A stretch of DNA of 64,000 nucleotides, taken from the NCBI RefSeq assembly GCF_000245735.1, contig NZ_AHTH01000010.1:88247-152246 (forward strand), read 5' to 3'. The notes under the pieces were generated by a model. The model was not told where the DNA came from. It saw nothing but the letters and a program-made list of their open reading frames with translations, and did not search any database. Below, piece by piece: positions 28,468 to 36,687 of the stretch. Made by a program: the position numbers and the translations under genes. Source of the stretch: Alishewanella jeotgali KCTC 22429. GTDB taxonomy: Bacteria; Pseudomonadota; Gammaproteobacteria; Enterobacterales; Alteromonadaceae. The stretch's first letter is position 1. The number at the start of each line of letters is the position of its first letter.

Positions 28468-28814
28468 TATGCTGTCTCCTCTGGCTTTACACCCAGTAAG
28501 TTACTCAGGGCGCCATTAAGCTGTTGCCATTCATCGGTTAACTGCCCAAGCAAGCTGTGGCCGCTGGCAGATAGCTGGTAATAACGCCGCTCCCGCCCTT
28601 CGCCTTGCTGCCATTCACTGTCAAGTAACCCCTGCTCTGCCAGACGGCGGATCAGCGGATACAGGGTGCCTTCATCAATCTCAATACCGTTGTCGTTAAG
28701 CTGTTTGCGCAGCGAATAGCCATAATGCGCTTCTTTCAGCGACGCCAGCACCGCCAAAACCAGCACCCCGCGGCGCAGTTCCAGCCGAATTTTGTCCAGT
28801 TGCGATTGTGTCAT
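28467..28814 (-). CDS. PadR-family transcriptional regulator
   Basis: A 115-residue winged-helix regulator. ELRRGVLVLAVLASLKEAHYGYSLRKQL and EGTLYPLIRRLAEQGLL are the PadR DNA-binding core, followed by GRERRYYQLSASG in the wing. I start at ATG 28814, with AGGAG 7 bases upstream, rather than the open frame further up. A perfect 7-1-7 palindrome (28844-28858) lies just upstream and is a likely autoregulatory site. First gene of a two-gene operon. Confidence 0.9.
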   Translation of the reverse strand: MTQSQLDKIRLELRRGVLVLAVLASLKEAHYGYSLRKQLNDNGIEIDEGTLYPLIRRLAEQGLLDSEWQQGEGRERRYYQLSASGHSLLGQLTDEWQQLNGALSNLLGVKPEETA

Positions 28815-28843
28815 CTTTTGCTCCTGATACTGTGCACCGCATA

Positions 28844-28858
28844 CTGTGTGCCACACAG
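28844..28858. promoter_or_regulatory. Palindrome upstream of padR, likely PadR operator
   Basis: CTGTGTG-C-CACACAG is a perfect 7-bp inverted repeat, 30 bases before the PadR start. It sits in sequence rich in TAGTAT/ATACT steps that probably form the promoter. PadR proteins usually repress their own operon. Confidence 0.45.
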
Positions 28859-28918
28859 CTATATACTAGGTGGCGCATAGTATAAAAGCAAGGGGGATAA
28901 TAATTAAAAATTGCACTA

Positions 28919-28958
28919 CTGGCCCATATGGGCTATTTTTAATAGGCCATATGAACCA
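28919..28958. promoter_or_regulatory. Paired CCATATGG operators of the Xre/RES module
   Basis: GCCCATATGGGC (28922-28933) is a perfect 12-bp palindrome, and GGCCATATG (28945-28953) is a partial second copy, with AT-rich spacer between. They lie 12-50 bases before the antitoxin start. Antitoxins with a Xre-type helix-turn-helix typically bind such repeats to repress their own promoter. Confidence 0.55.
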
Positions 28959-28969
28959 AAAAGGGCTCA

Positions 28970-29425
28970 ATGATGACTGTCAGCGCAGTGAAAAGCTTTA
29001 AACCCACACCGCTGTACCAACCGAATTTTTGGTATAGCCTTGGTATAGAAGATGAGGCAACGTCAAAAAATGCCGCTATTCATCAAGGCTTTAAACCAGA
29101 GGTCTATCGTAACATTCTGGCGAAAGCTCGGTTGTCACAAACCGAGTTTCACCATGTTACCCTGATCCCAATCAGCACCATTAAGCGCCGCCTGAAAAAT
29201 GGAGAACGTTTCAACACGCAGGAAAGTGACGTTATGTACCGCCTGGCACTGCTGATCAAACTAGCGACCGAGCTTTTTGGCAATGAACAACGCGCTCTGG
29301 CCTGGTTGCGTGAAAGTGTGTATGGCCTGAATGGCAAGCGGCCATTAGATATGATTGCGACCACTGTCGATTTTGAAACGGTTAAAGAGTTAATCGGCCG
29401 GCTCGAACACGGCGTGTTTTCTTGA
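28970..29425 (+). CDS. Xre/MbcA/ParS-type antitoxin (DUF2384)
   Basis: A 151-residue antitoxin for the RES toxin downstream. Residues ~40-90 are the Xre-like helix-turn-helix (GFKPEVYRNILAKARLSQTEF, then IPISTIKRRLKNG). Residues ~95-148 are the DUF2384 toxin-binding domain, with the marker motif ALAWLRESVYGLNGKRPLDMI. The stop overlaps the toxin ATG (TGATG). Two possible ATGs (28970 and 28973) open the gene. Confidence 0.92.
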   Translation: MMTVSAVKSFKPTPLYQPNFWYSLGIEDEATSKNAAIHQGFKPEVYRNILAKARLSQTEFHHVTLIPISTIKRRLKNGERFNTQESDVMYRLALLIKLATELFGNEQRALAWLRESVYGLNGKRPLDMIATTVDFETVKELIGRLEHGVFS

Positions 29426-29895
29426 TGCAACTGTATCGGCTGACCCAAAAAAAGTTCGCCGAGGCGCCCTTCAATCCGCAAGGCGCAAAATTATTTGGCG
29501 GGCGCTGGAACTCAAAAGGCACAGCGGCGCTGTATTTCGCTGCATCTGAATCGCTTTGCATACTGGAAGTTTTTGTACACCTTAATCACGACCCTGAGGT
29601 TATTCAGCAATACGATCTTTACCGCATTGAGTTACCCGACGAGCTGATTATCCCGTTAGATAATTCAGTTCTACCACCTAACTGGCGGGCAATACCGGCG
29701 CCGGAACAGACGCAACTGATTGGCGATCAATTTCTTAACGCCGAAAACCCCGAGTTCGCCGCACTCCAGGTCCCCTCAAGTATTTCGCCGCGAGACCGTA
29801 ACTACCTGGTTAATCCACAGCACCCGCTGCTACCTGCTATCCTCGCCAAAGCCGAAAAACTTGAATTTAGTTTTGATGCACGGATCTTCAGATAG
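29425..29895 (+). CDS. RES-domain toxin (NAD+-depleting)
   Basis: A 156-residue toxin of the Xre-RES class, which degrades NAD+. LFGGRWNSKGTAALYFAAS carries the conserved Arg (R-x-x-x-G-x-x-Y) of the RES fold, SLCILEVFVH has the conserved Glu, and ALQVPSSISPRDRNYLVNP the conserved Ser/Asn region. I use the ATG at 29425, overlapping the antitoxin stop; a TTG one codon earlier is less likely. Full length and apparently active. Confidence 0.92.
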   Translation: MQLYRLTQKKFAEAPFNPQGAKLFGGRWNSKGTAALYFAASESLCILEVFVHLNHDPEVIQQYDLYRIELPDELIIPLDNSVLPPNWRAIPAPEQTQLIGDQFLNAENPEFAALQVPSSISPRDRNYLVNPQHPLLPAILAKAEKLEFSFDARIFR

Positions 29896-29930
29896 CTTAA
29901 TACACCAAACCCAATATAGCTCCCGGCCCC

Positions 29931-29959
29931 AACTCCGGTATGCTTGCCGTACCGCAGTC
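29931..29959 (-). repeat. REP-like hairpin, copy 1
   Basis: ACTCCGGTATG-CTTGC-CGTACCGCAGT carries one change from the perfect stem. It is followed by TCTGCGATAGTGG, the complement of the conserved side box CACTATCGCAG, so this copy is in minus orientation. It lies 35 bases after the RES toxin gene. The rest of the 29896-30145 gap shows no gene. Confidence 0.75.
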
Positions 29960-30145
29960 GCCATCTGCGATAGTGGGATAAGCACCTTTAGTTGATGTCG
30001 CTCTATCATGTTGTGAGGAGAGGCTGCTTTGAACGTGAAACAGGAATTCAACACAATATATAACTGTCATACCTAAAACTTCGTGGCGCCCAATAGAAAA
30101 ACGAGCTAATATAAGACCATAATTAAGGTCAAAATAGAGGTTTTC

Positions 30146-30397
30146 ATGCGTCAGGTATTAGCTGACTTTTCTGTAAGCATTTCAGAATTAAAGAAAAACC
30201 CCTCAGCCTTGCTCGCTCAGGCAAGTGGTTCACCGATAGCGGTGCTAAACCACAATAAACCTGCAGCCTACCTGATTCCAGCAGAGACCTACGAGGCTCT
30301 GATGGATATGCTCGAAGACTATGAATTGGCGCGGCTTGTTGAGGAACGTCGTGGTGACAAGGATAAAGCTATAACGGTGTCGCTGGATGACTTATAA
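30146..30397 (+). CDS. Phd/YefM (StbD)-type antitoxin
   Basis: An 83-residue antitoxin. DFSVSISELKKNPSALLAQA is the N-terminal Phd/YefM DNA-binding fold, followed by SPIAVLNHNKPAAYLIPAETYEALMDML. The C-terminal ~25 residues (LVEERRGDKDKAITVSLDDL) should wrap the toxin. TAGAGG precedes the ATG. It overlaps the RelE toxin gene by 11 bases. Confidence 0.92.
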   Translation: MRQVLADFSVSISELKKNPSALLAQASGSPIAVLNHNKPAAYLIPAETYEALMDMLEDYELARLVEERRGDKDKAITVSLDDL

Positions 30398-30671
30398 GCT
30401 GCGATTTCTTCCGGCTGCGCTTAAGGAATGGGAAAAGCTTGGTGCCCCGATCAAGAGTCAATTCAAGAAAAAACTGGCGGAGCGATTAGAAAATCCCAGA
30501 GTACCTGCTGATAAGTTAAGTGGCTATGAATCAGTGTACAAAATTAAACTTCGCTCTGCTGGATATCGATTAGCCTATGAGGTTGTTGACGATGAACTGT
30601 TTGTGTATGTAATTGCCGTAGGTAAGCGGGAAAAGGGTAAGGTTTATTCGTCTCTCAAAAAGCGAACCTAA
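30387..30671 (+). CDS. RelE/StbE-type toxin
   Basis: A 94-residue RelE-superfamily mRNA interferase that cleaves mRNA in the ribosome. KLRFLPAALKEWEKLGAPIKSQFKKKL, the KLSG / YKIKLRSAGYRLAYEV central strands with the catalytic Arg/Lys cluster, and VIAVGKREKGKVY at the end are the family marks. The frame is intact, so the antitoxin just upstream is needed. Confidence 0.92.
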   Translation: MTYKLRFLPAALKEWEKLGAPIKSQFKKKLAERLENPRVPADKLSGYESVYKIKLRSAGYRLAYEVVDDELFVYVIAVGKREKGKVYSSLKKRT

Positions 30672-30884
30672 GATCTAATAGAGCAAGCACTACAAACAAT
30701 TGCAACAGACACCGTTTGAACTCATTATTTTAAATAAACCGAATGCCCGCATTGATTTATTTGCGGACATTCAGTTTTGGTAGCAAACACACAGCTTGCG
30801 GACGCGGGGATCTGGCAATGCCCTATTTTCCGACGGCCAAATGCTGGAGCTGCGGGCTTTCTCGCGCACTGTTAGCTTTAGCGC

Positions 30885-31712
30885 TTAAAACACATAGATA
30901 AAGCCGATGCCAACCTCTGCTTCAAAGTCACCACGGGCAATCGGGCTTTTGCGGACAGCACTGCTAAAATGCTCATACAGTGCCTCACCATAAATCTGCC
31001 AGTTATTGTTTATGTAGTGACGATAATTGTAATTGATACCGACAGAGCGATAACCGCCGCTCATATTGGTTGCGGCTAAACCTGATGCCGCCGACTGCTC
31101 AGCGGTGATGCCGAAATCTTTATTGGCATATTTACTATCGTGAAATACTGCAACAATATTCACCTCTGAGCCCGAGCCATCAAACTTCTCGCCAAAGCGG
31201 CGACCCACACCAAACAACCCCAGGTTACCATCACCGCCGGTGACAAGCCGGCCAACCAGCCAATAGCGCCAATCCGCATCAAAGGCGCGACGGGTTTGCA
31301 GCACTAATTCAAAGCCCTCATCACTGTCACCGAGCCCATCCAGATAACCTTTTTTTGAATCACTCTCTGCACGACCTTCGTCAAAGCCAATAAGGGCTTC
31401 AAACAACCAGGTATCCGCACGTAAGCCACGCCACCCTATGGCTTCACCGACCCAATAGAACACATCATTACCGCGCCGCCATTGTAAGCCCCCTGCCGGT
31501 TCAAGCTCCAAACCAAATTCGTCTGAACCCTCGTAGGCAGTTTCGTATTCAATACCCGCACCTAACGCGAAACTCCAGCCATCTTTACCCCGACTAAAAT
31601 CATCAATAGATGGCAAGGGCACCAAAGCGGTTCTTGTTTCTTGTGCGCTCGCTGCCGGCAACAGCAGGCTATGCATAACAAGGGCGGTACCTAACACTAG
31701 TAATTTCTTCAT
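30885..31712 (-). CDS. MipA/OmpV-family outer membrane protein
   Basis: A 275-residue outer-membrane beta-barrel protein. The signal peptide ends at AASA-QE. The mature part begins WSFALGAGIEYETAYEGSD, the family marker, and shows repeated beta strands, closing with FEAEVGIGFIYVF and its terminal Phe. MipA in E. coli scaffolds MltA and PBP1B; others in the family are porin-like. The AAACACATAG end is close to the gene stop. No operon partner. Confidence 0.88.
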   Translation of the reverse strand: MKKLLVLGTALVMHSLLLPAASAQETRTALVPLPSIDDFSRGKDGWSFALGAGIEYETAYEGSDEFGLELEPAGGLQWRRGNDVFYWVGEAIGWRGLRADTWLFEALIGFDEGRAESDSKKGYLDGLGDSDEGFELVLQTRRAFDADWRYWLVGRLVTGGDGNLGLFGVGRRFGEKFDGSGSEVNIVAVFHDSKYANKDFGITAEQSAASGLAATNMSGGYRSVGINYNYRHYINNNWQIYGEALYEHFSSAVRKSPIARGDFEAEVGIGFIYVF

Positions 31713-31937
31713 AAAATTCTTTCCTATGCCAATTTAGCAAAATGCCAACTTATCTATACATTAGCGTTTACGGATTTTGTTGCGTAAAGATCACTGTTTG
31801 TCATGTTTTTAGCGTGGTTCTGGTATCGACTCCGGTGGGCGCTGTTTGCGTTACGTTGAAAATTGTACCTTTTTTGGGTTGAACTTTAATTCGGAGCATG
31901 GTAGTTTGCGCCCTTTTTTTGAAAAGGATAATAAATA

Positions 31938-32306
31938 ATGAAACTAAATCATGCTGTTGCAATATTAATGGCTCTATTGCTTTCTGCTTGTTCGGTTAGG
32001 TTGGGGCAGTTTACTGCGGCGTCTACACACAATGTTCGTGGATTAGACTATTCTACAGAGCAAGGCACACTAACAAAGACTGAAGGGGAGACCTGTCTCC
32101 ATACTGTCATCATTTTTCCTGTAGGCAAACACGATGATCGTATCCAACGAGCTATGGACAATGCTATTAGCAACGGCCGTAGCTCTGGCATTGATGGTGA
32201 TTTACTAGTCAATGTCCGTATTGAGATGAACAGATGGTACATACCTTTAATTTACGGTCGTGATTGTATGCGTGTAGAAGGTGATTTAATTCATTTAAAT
32301 CGCTGA
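31938..32306 (+). CDS. Small lipoprotein of unknown function
   Basis: A 122-residue protein with a lipoprotein signal: MKLNHAVAILMALLLSAC-S. The mature domain holds two further cysteines, C93-like in GETCLHT and RDCMRVE, that could pair. The motif DDRIQRAMDNAISNG and GDLLVNVRIEM suggests a small alpha/beta domain. No family is recognised with confidence. AAAAGGA precedes the ATG. Its base composition is more AT-rich than core genes nearby. Confidence 0.75.
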   Translation: MKLNHAVAILMALLLSACSVRLGQFTAASTHNVRGLDYSTEQGTLTKTEGETCLHTVIIFPVGKHDDRIQRAMDNAISNGRSSGIDGDLLVNVRIEMNRWYIPLIYGRDCMRVEGDLIHLNR

Positions 32307-32410
32307 TTAACGTGATATAGCATATATCTGTAATAACAGATTTCGGAATTTCAGATATCTTCACTTAGATTTTTTCTTAATAAGTTATGAAACAAGTGGT
32401 GTCGAGTAAA

Positions 32411-32504
32411 TGCCTGCTGTGCTTGGAGGTCGCTCGCCACTACTTCGTTGTAGGTTTCAAGATTCTTGCGACAGACCTCCCGCGTTAACCTATGTTTTCA
32501 GGCA
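32411..32504. repeat. Imperfect long inverted repeat in a gene-free stretch
   Basis: Outer arms TGCCTG / CAGGCA and inner arms GGAGGT..CGC / GCG..ACCTCC flank a ~35-base centre. It lies in the gene-free interval 32307-32754, which is otherwise AT-rich with no supportable frame. The structure differs from the REP-like family. It could be a degenerate mobile or recombination element. Confidence 0.35.
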
Positions 32505-32754
32505 CGTTAATAGCACTAACTTTATATAGTATTTGGCAAAAGTTACCCTAACTTCTGATGCTGGGTATGTTGCGCATTTAATAGTCTGTTTGACAGTTCT
32601 GCTTAGCTCTGTGTACTGTTTCTAATAGAAATAATTATACTTTTATAGTGAAAAGTATACTTCTTACACCTAACCGCAAAACCACCTATTACGCTATTAT
32701 TGCCACTAACCACTGGGCTGGCAGCGGCCAGCAAAGCACACTAAGGAGTCTGGG

Positions 32755-33219
32755 ATGCGGATACTAGGTTGCGTTTTATTATTACTGGCACTTACCGGCT
32801 GCAATAAAAATGAAGTGGGAGATGTGTCGTTGGGGCTCTTTACTACCAAAGATATCAAACTGGATGCTTTTACTGATCCTATCGTCAGCGGCGTAACCTG
32901 CCATGTATCCAGTATTGAGGCCAATCTGGATTTTTCGGATCCTTCGGATAGCGCTATCTCTTGCCGGCAAACCGGGCCTATTACCGCAGAGATGATTGCT
33001 AAAATCGATAAAAGCAAAAACGGGGAAGTGCTTTTCACTAAATCGAAAAGCGTATTTTTTAAAAGTATGAAAATCCGCCGCATCTACGATGTGCAGAATC
33101 AAACCCTGATGTATCTGTCTTATTCAACCAAGGAAACCTCGGGTAGCTTTAAGCATGGCCTGTCAACGGTACCACTGTGGGGGACCGAGGCTTATACCGC
33201 TCCGAGTGTTGCCCGTTAA
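32755..33219 (+). CDS. creA: CreA-family protein
   Basis: A 154-residue exported protein of the CreA family, function unknown. The signal carries a lipobox (LTGC-N). The mature part shows the family pattern: EVGDVSLGLFTTKDIKLDAFTDP (in parts), VSGVTCHVS with SCRQTGPI (a likely disulfide), and RIYDVQNQTLMYLSYSTK. TAAGGAG precedes the ATG. Length matches the family. Confidence 0.9.
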   Translation: MRILGCVLLLLALTGCNKNEVGDVSLGLFTTKDIKLDAFTDPIVSGVTCHVSSIEANLDFSDPSDSAISCRQTGPITAEMIAKIDKSKNGEVLFTKSKSVFFKSMKIRRIYDVQNQTLMYLSYSTKETSGSFKHGLSTVPLWGTEAYTAPSVAR

Positions 33220-33230
33220 GCTCGGTGTTC

Positions 33231-33279
33231 CTGTCACTCTCGCAGGATCGACTTCGGTGCGGCAAGCGTAGCGGAGTTG
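33231..33279 (+). repeat. REP-like hairpin, degenerate copy 2
   Basis: CACTCTCGCAGGATCGACTTCGGTGCGGCAAGCGTAGCGGAGTTG (in part) is the same element with several changes in both arms. The side box is recognisable on the left, so orientation is plus. It lies just after creA. Confidence 0.6.
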
Positions 33280-33377
33280 TGCTGATAGTGGCGGCAAAAA
33301 TCTTTTGACGCTCACCTTGAAAGCGATTGCTGCTGTACCAATTTCAGCCAAACTGCGTAAGCTATCACGGAGATACC

Positions 33378-34013
33378 ATGTCAAATATTGTTGAGTTATT
33401 AAACTGGCGCTATGCCACTAAGAAAATGAATGCGGCCGAGCAAGTGCCGGCAGATAAACTGGAGATTATCCTGGAAGCGATTCGTCTTAGCGCCAGCTCC
33501 AGCGGGTTACAGCCCTATCAGGTGTTAGTGATAACGGATCCGGCAATCAAGCAGCAAATCCGTGCGGTGGCCTGGGATCAGTCACAGGTAACCGATTGCT
33601 CGCATTTGTTGGTGTTTGCTGCCTGGGATAACTATACCGCTGAACGGATCAATATGATGTTTGATCTGGTTAACGAGCAGCGTGGCTTTAAAAACGAAGG
33701 CTGGGAAGCCTACCGGCAGAAACTGCTGGCGTACTATCCGCAGCGTCCGGCAGAGCAAAATTTTGAGCATGCTGCCCGTCAGGCCTATATTGGCCTGGGT
33801 TCAGCGCTGCTTGCTGCGGCAGAGCAGCAAGTCGATGCGACACCGATGGAAGGCTTTGAACCGGAGAAAGTGGACCAGATCCTTGGCTTGGCAGCCTCAG
33901 GTTTAAAATCGGTGCTGTTATTACCGCTGGGTTATCGCGCCGCCGAGGGTGACTGGCTGGTTAACCTGAAAAAGGTGCGACGCGCTAAAGACGAGTTTGT
34001 TTCCTACCGTTAA
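33378..34013 (+). CDS. Nitroreductase-family NAD(P)H-dependent oxidoreductase
   Basis: A 211-residue FMN enzyme of the NfsB-like group. NWRYATKKMN is the start of the fold (R/K contacts to FMN), followed by RLSASSSGLQPYQVLV, QAYIGLGSALLAAAEQQVDATPMEGF and SVLLLPLGYRAAEGDW. I start at ATG 33378, with CGGAG 6-10 bases upstream; the open frame further left overlaps the repeat and lacks a ribosome site. Likely substrates are nitroaromatics or quinones; the physiological one is unknown. Confidence 0.9.
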   Translation: MSNIVELLNWRYATKKMNAAEQVPADKLEIILEAIRLSASSSGLQPYQVLVITDPAIKQQIRAVAWDQSQVTDCSHLLVFAAWDNYTAERINMMFDLVNEQRGFKNEGWEAYRQKLLAYYPQRPAEQNFEHAARQAYIGLGSALLAAAEQQVDATPMEGFEPEKVDQILGLAASGLKSVLLLPLGYRAAEGDWLVNLKKVRRAKDEFVSYR

Positions 34014-34020
34014 TTTATTT

Positions 34021-34066
34021 ATCGCTATCGCAGGATCGACTCCGGTACGGCTAGCATACCGGAGTC
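34021..34066 (+). repeat. REP-like hairpin, copy 3
   Basis: The side box CTATCGCAG is followed by GACTCCGGTACG-GCTAG-CATACCGGAGTC (34038-34066). A partial second copy, GCATACCGGGGTCGC, follows at 34076-34090. It lies between the convergent nitroreductase and hydrolase genes. Confidence 0.85.
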
Positions 34067-34099
34067 GTAGTGCGAGCATACCGGGGTCGCGATGCTGGG

Positions 34100-34990
34100 C
34101 TAGGTTTTTAGATAGCGGGCAAACCAATCCAGGGTGCGTTGCCATGCCAGTTTGGCAGCGGCTTCATCGTAACGGGGTGTAGAATCATTATGAAAGCCGT
34201 GGTAAGTGCCGGGATAGAAATGGGCTTCGAAGGTTTTATTAGCGGCTTTTAGTGCTGCTTCTACCGCCGGCCAGGTTTCGTTGACTCTGGGGTCGTTCTC
34301 CGCAAAGTGATATTGCAACGGCGCCTTGATTGGCGCTACGGCGGCCGGATCTGCCTGCCGGCCATAAAAAGGTACTGCACAGGCCAGCTCTGGATAAGCA
34401 ATAGCCGCTGCATTACAGACACCGCCACCATAACAAAAGCCGGTGATGCCGACTTTATCGGTGGTTAGCTCGCTGCCCATTAAAAATTCAAGCGCAGCGA
34501 AGAAATCGTTTAACAGTTTTTGTGGATCAACCTGACGTTGCAAGGCCCTGCCCTCGTCATCATTGCCCGGATAACCACCAACCGAACTTAAACCATCCGG
34601 CGCCAGCGCCACATAGCCGGCTTTGGCTACCCGCCGTGCCACATCTTCGATATAAGGATTCAGGCCACGGTTTTCATGTACCACCAGCACGGCTGGCGCG
34701 GGCTGCTCCAGCTTGGCCGGTCGCACCAGGTAGGCGCGCACTTTACCGTGCCCATTGGGTGACGGATAACGGATATAGCTGGCGATAATATCGGGGTCGT
34801 TAAAAGAGATCTGCTGCGCCAGCGCATAATTCGGGCTTAACGCGGACAGAAGCGCAACCGCCGTCATTGAGCCAACGGCAAATTTAGCCGCCTGCTCTAA
34901 AAAATCACGCCGGCTTAATTTGCCATGCACATAAAAATCGTACAGCTCAAGTAATTCCGGGCTAAAGTCGGCGGCGGTTAAACGTGGCAT
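34100..34990 (-). CDS. Exported dienelactone hydrolase-family protein
   Basis: A 296-residue alpha/beta hydrolase. The N-terminus carries SRRDFLEQAAKFAVG, a twin-arginine-like export signal placed after ~25 residues. The catalytic Cys is in GFCYGGG, the Asp in AENDPRVN and the His in TYHGFHND; HENRGLNPYIEDVARR is the family marker with the supporting Glu. I start at ATG 34990, with GGGAG 8 bases upstream. Substrate unknown. Convergent with the nitroreductase gene. Confidence 0.9.
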   Translation of the reverse strand: MPRLTAADFSPELLELYDFYVHGKLSRRDFLEQAAKFAVGSMTAVALLSALSPNYALAQQISFNDPDIIASYIRYPSPNGHGKVRAYLVRPAKLEQPAPAVLVVHENRGLNPYIEDVARRVAKAGYVALAPDGLSSVGGYPGNDDEGRALQRQVDPQKLLNDFFAALEFLMGSELTTDKVGITGFCYGGGVCNAAAIAYPELACAVPFYGRQADPAAVAPIKAPLQYHFAENDPRVNETWPAVEAALKAANKTFEAHFYPGTYHGFHNDSTPRYDEAAAKLAWQRTLDWFARYLKT

Positions 34991-35150
34991 AGTGCTCTCC
35001 CTGGATGCGTTATTCGCTAATGCACAATAATAGCGCAATATTTGCGCAATAAACGCCGTGCTGTGGCTGCCGGTTCAATCTGCTGTACCCTATTGCGACC
35101 AGTAGCCTGCAGCCGGCGGCTGATGGCAATTGACCGCGATGATGTGGTAG

Positions 35151-36128
35151 CTAGTGAGTCACACTACAGCTCGCTGTTGTCGCCTGAGCGGTAATTTGTT
35201 GCTCACTATCTATAATATTGGCATCGTCAGGCGCCAGCTGCCGCGCAGCTTTGATCAGTTCCAGCGCCTGCGCTTTGCAGCCCAGCTCGCTCAATACCAA
35301 AGCATAATTATTTAAATAGGCTGGTTGCTGTTTGGCCAGCGGCAGACCCTGAGCAAACCAGGTCGCAGCCTCGGCCGGTGCTAGTGCTAGTGCTAAAAAA
35401 TGATTACCCAGTAGAAAATACGGTAGCCAGTAATCCGGCCACTGTTCGGTGGCGCTGATGAGCGCCGCAACACCAGCTTCAGTTTGCCTGGTTTGCAATA
35501 GGTCCTGACAGGCTCGGGTATAAAGAAAGGGGTCCAGCAGCGCGCTGGTGCGCCCGGGCGGCAACATTGCCAATAGCCAATAGTTAGCTCTTTGCCAGGT
35601 CCGCTCAAAGGTAGCCAGCGGAAGCCGGTATTCGGCGGTGAGACCGCTATGCAAAATCATCTCGCGCCGATCCAAATCATAGCCAATGACAACGGCGTAG
35701 TGCCATTGCGGCAACCAGCTAAGACCATTGTTTTGCAGCACAATTACCGGGATTTTCTCGTCAATTAGCTGCAGTAACTGGCTTAAACTGCTGCGCTGTT
35801 CATAAGCGACAAAGCCCAGTTGGCGGCTGGCAGCGGCCATTTCAATTTGCAGGCTGCCCTGCAGCCCTGGCGTAAAGGTGAGACTGGCAATACTATCGGC
35901 GCTGTGCTCTACCCCATAATAGGCAGCCACTTCTGAGAGCGTGGTTGGGCCACAAAAATAGTCTTGCTGTGGATAAAAGGGTACTGTGCTAAGCAAAGCC
36001 TGACGGCTGATGGCCGGTGGCTCAGCCAGCAGTTGCCGGCTTTGCGGTGGGCTTTGACACCCTGATAACAGCAGTAGTAATAGCAAGAGGCCAGCCTTTA
36101 GGCTGGCCGCTGCGATTTGCGCCGGCAT
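35151..36128 (-). CDS. PA2778-type C39-like cysteine peptidase with TPR region
   Basis: A 325-residue lipoprotein (signal LLLLLLSGC-Q). Residues ~45-190 are a C39-like papain fold: catalytic Cys in YFCGPTTLSEVAAYYG, preceded by the oxyanion Gln (PQQD), and catalytic His in QWHYAVVIGYD. Residues ~200-310 are TPR-like helices (YWLPYFLLGNHFLALALAPAEAA, ALELIKAARQLAPDD). C39 peptidases cut leader peptides after double glycine. The ATG overlaps the stop of the upstream PA2779-type gene (TAATG), so both are made together. Extracytoplasmic location is inferred from the lipobox. Confidence 0.85.
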   Translation of the reverse strand: MPAQIAAASLKAGLLLLLLLLSGCQSPPQSRQLLAEPPAISRQALLSTVPFYPQQDYFCGPTTLSEVAAYYGVEHSADSIASLTFTPGLQGSLQIEMAAASRQLGFVAYEQRSSLSQLLQLIDEKIPVIVLQNNGLSWLPQWHYAVVIGYDLDRREMILHSGLTAEYRLPLATFERTWQRANYWLLAMLPPGRTSALLDPFLYTRACQDLLQTRQTEAGVAALISATEQWPDYWLPYFLLGNHFLALALAPAEAATWFAQGLPLAKQQPAYLNNYALVLSELGCKAQALELIKAARQLAPDDANIIDSEQQITAQATTASCSVTH

Positions 36129-36511
36129 TACCTGGAACGGATAGGACGGATAAAGGGATAAACGTCGGTCAGGCCCATCAGATCCAACACTGCCACAACC
36201 ACCAGCACGGTGACGATAGTACCGACAACACCGCCCGCCGGCATCTCATGTAACTGGCTATTCAGCGCAGCCAGTTCCGCATCGGTCATATTGGCAATAC
36301 GCTGGGCGGCGTCTTGCTGGCTAACACCCAGCTGTACCAGTTTTTGCTGCACTTCGGCCGTATCGAGGAACGACAGTACCTGCTGCTTATTATAATGGTG
36401 TTGCTGCTTGGCAATAACCTGCTCAGAGCTGACCACAGCGGCAGACGCCTGGCTCAAACCAAACGTCAGGCTGGCGGCCAGTAAAGTTGCGGTAATTAGC
36501 TTAGCTTGCAT
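36128..36511 (-). CDS. PA2779-type small membrane protein with GG motif
   Basis: A 127-residue protein made just before the peptidase. The signal peptide ends at ASA-AV. The middle is helical and polar (VQQKLVQLGVSQQDAAQRIANMTDAEL). The C-terminal part has EMPAGG directly before a hydrophobic helix (VVGTIVTVLVVVAVLDLMGL), then a short basic end. The GG before the helix looks like a C39 cleavage site, making this protein a candidate substrate of its neighbour. The family is known as a conserved partner of PA2778 but has no proven function. Confidence 0.82.
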   Translation of the reverse strand: MQAKLITATLLAASLTFGLSQASAAVVSSEQVIAKQQHHYNKQQVLSFLDTAEVQQKLVQLGVSQQDAAQRIANMTDAELAALNSQLHEMPAGGVVGTIVTVLVVVAVLDLMGLTDVYPFIRPIRSR

Positions 36512-36637
36512 TTCGGTATCCTTGTAGTTAATAACAGAATCTGCAACAGCAACAACTAAGATAGTTCTGCGCTGCTGAACCCTAACTGACTGAGATTAGA
36601 CCAATAAAAACCAAGCTGCAAGGAAGGAACAGGGTCC

Positions 36638-36681
36638 TCGGCAGCGTCGCTGCCGAAGACCTTAGCGCGCCGCGGCGCGCT
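36638..36681. terminator. Two adjacent GC-rich hairpins after lysS
   Basis: TCGGCAGC-GTC-GCTGCCGA (36638-36656) and AGCGCGCC-GC-GGCGCGCT (36664-36681) lie 7 bases after the lysS stop. No T run follows, so termination may be partial or the hairpins may protect mRNA ends. Confidence 0.45.
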
Positions 36682-36687
36682 GACAGA

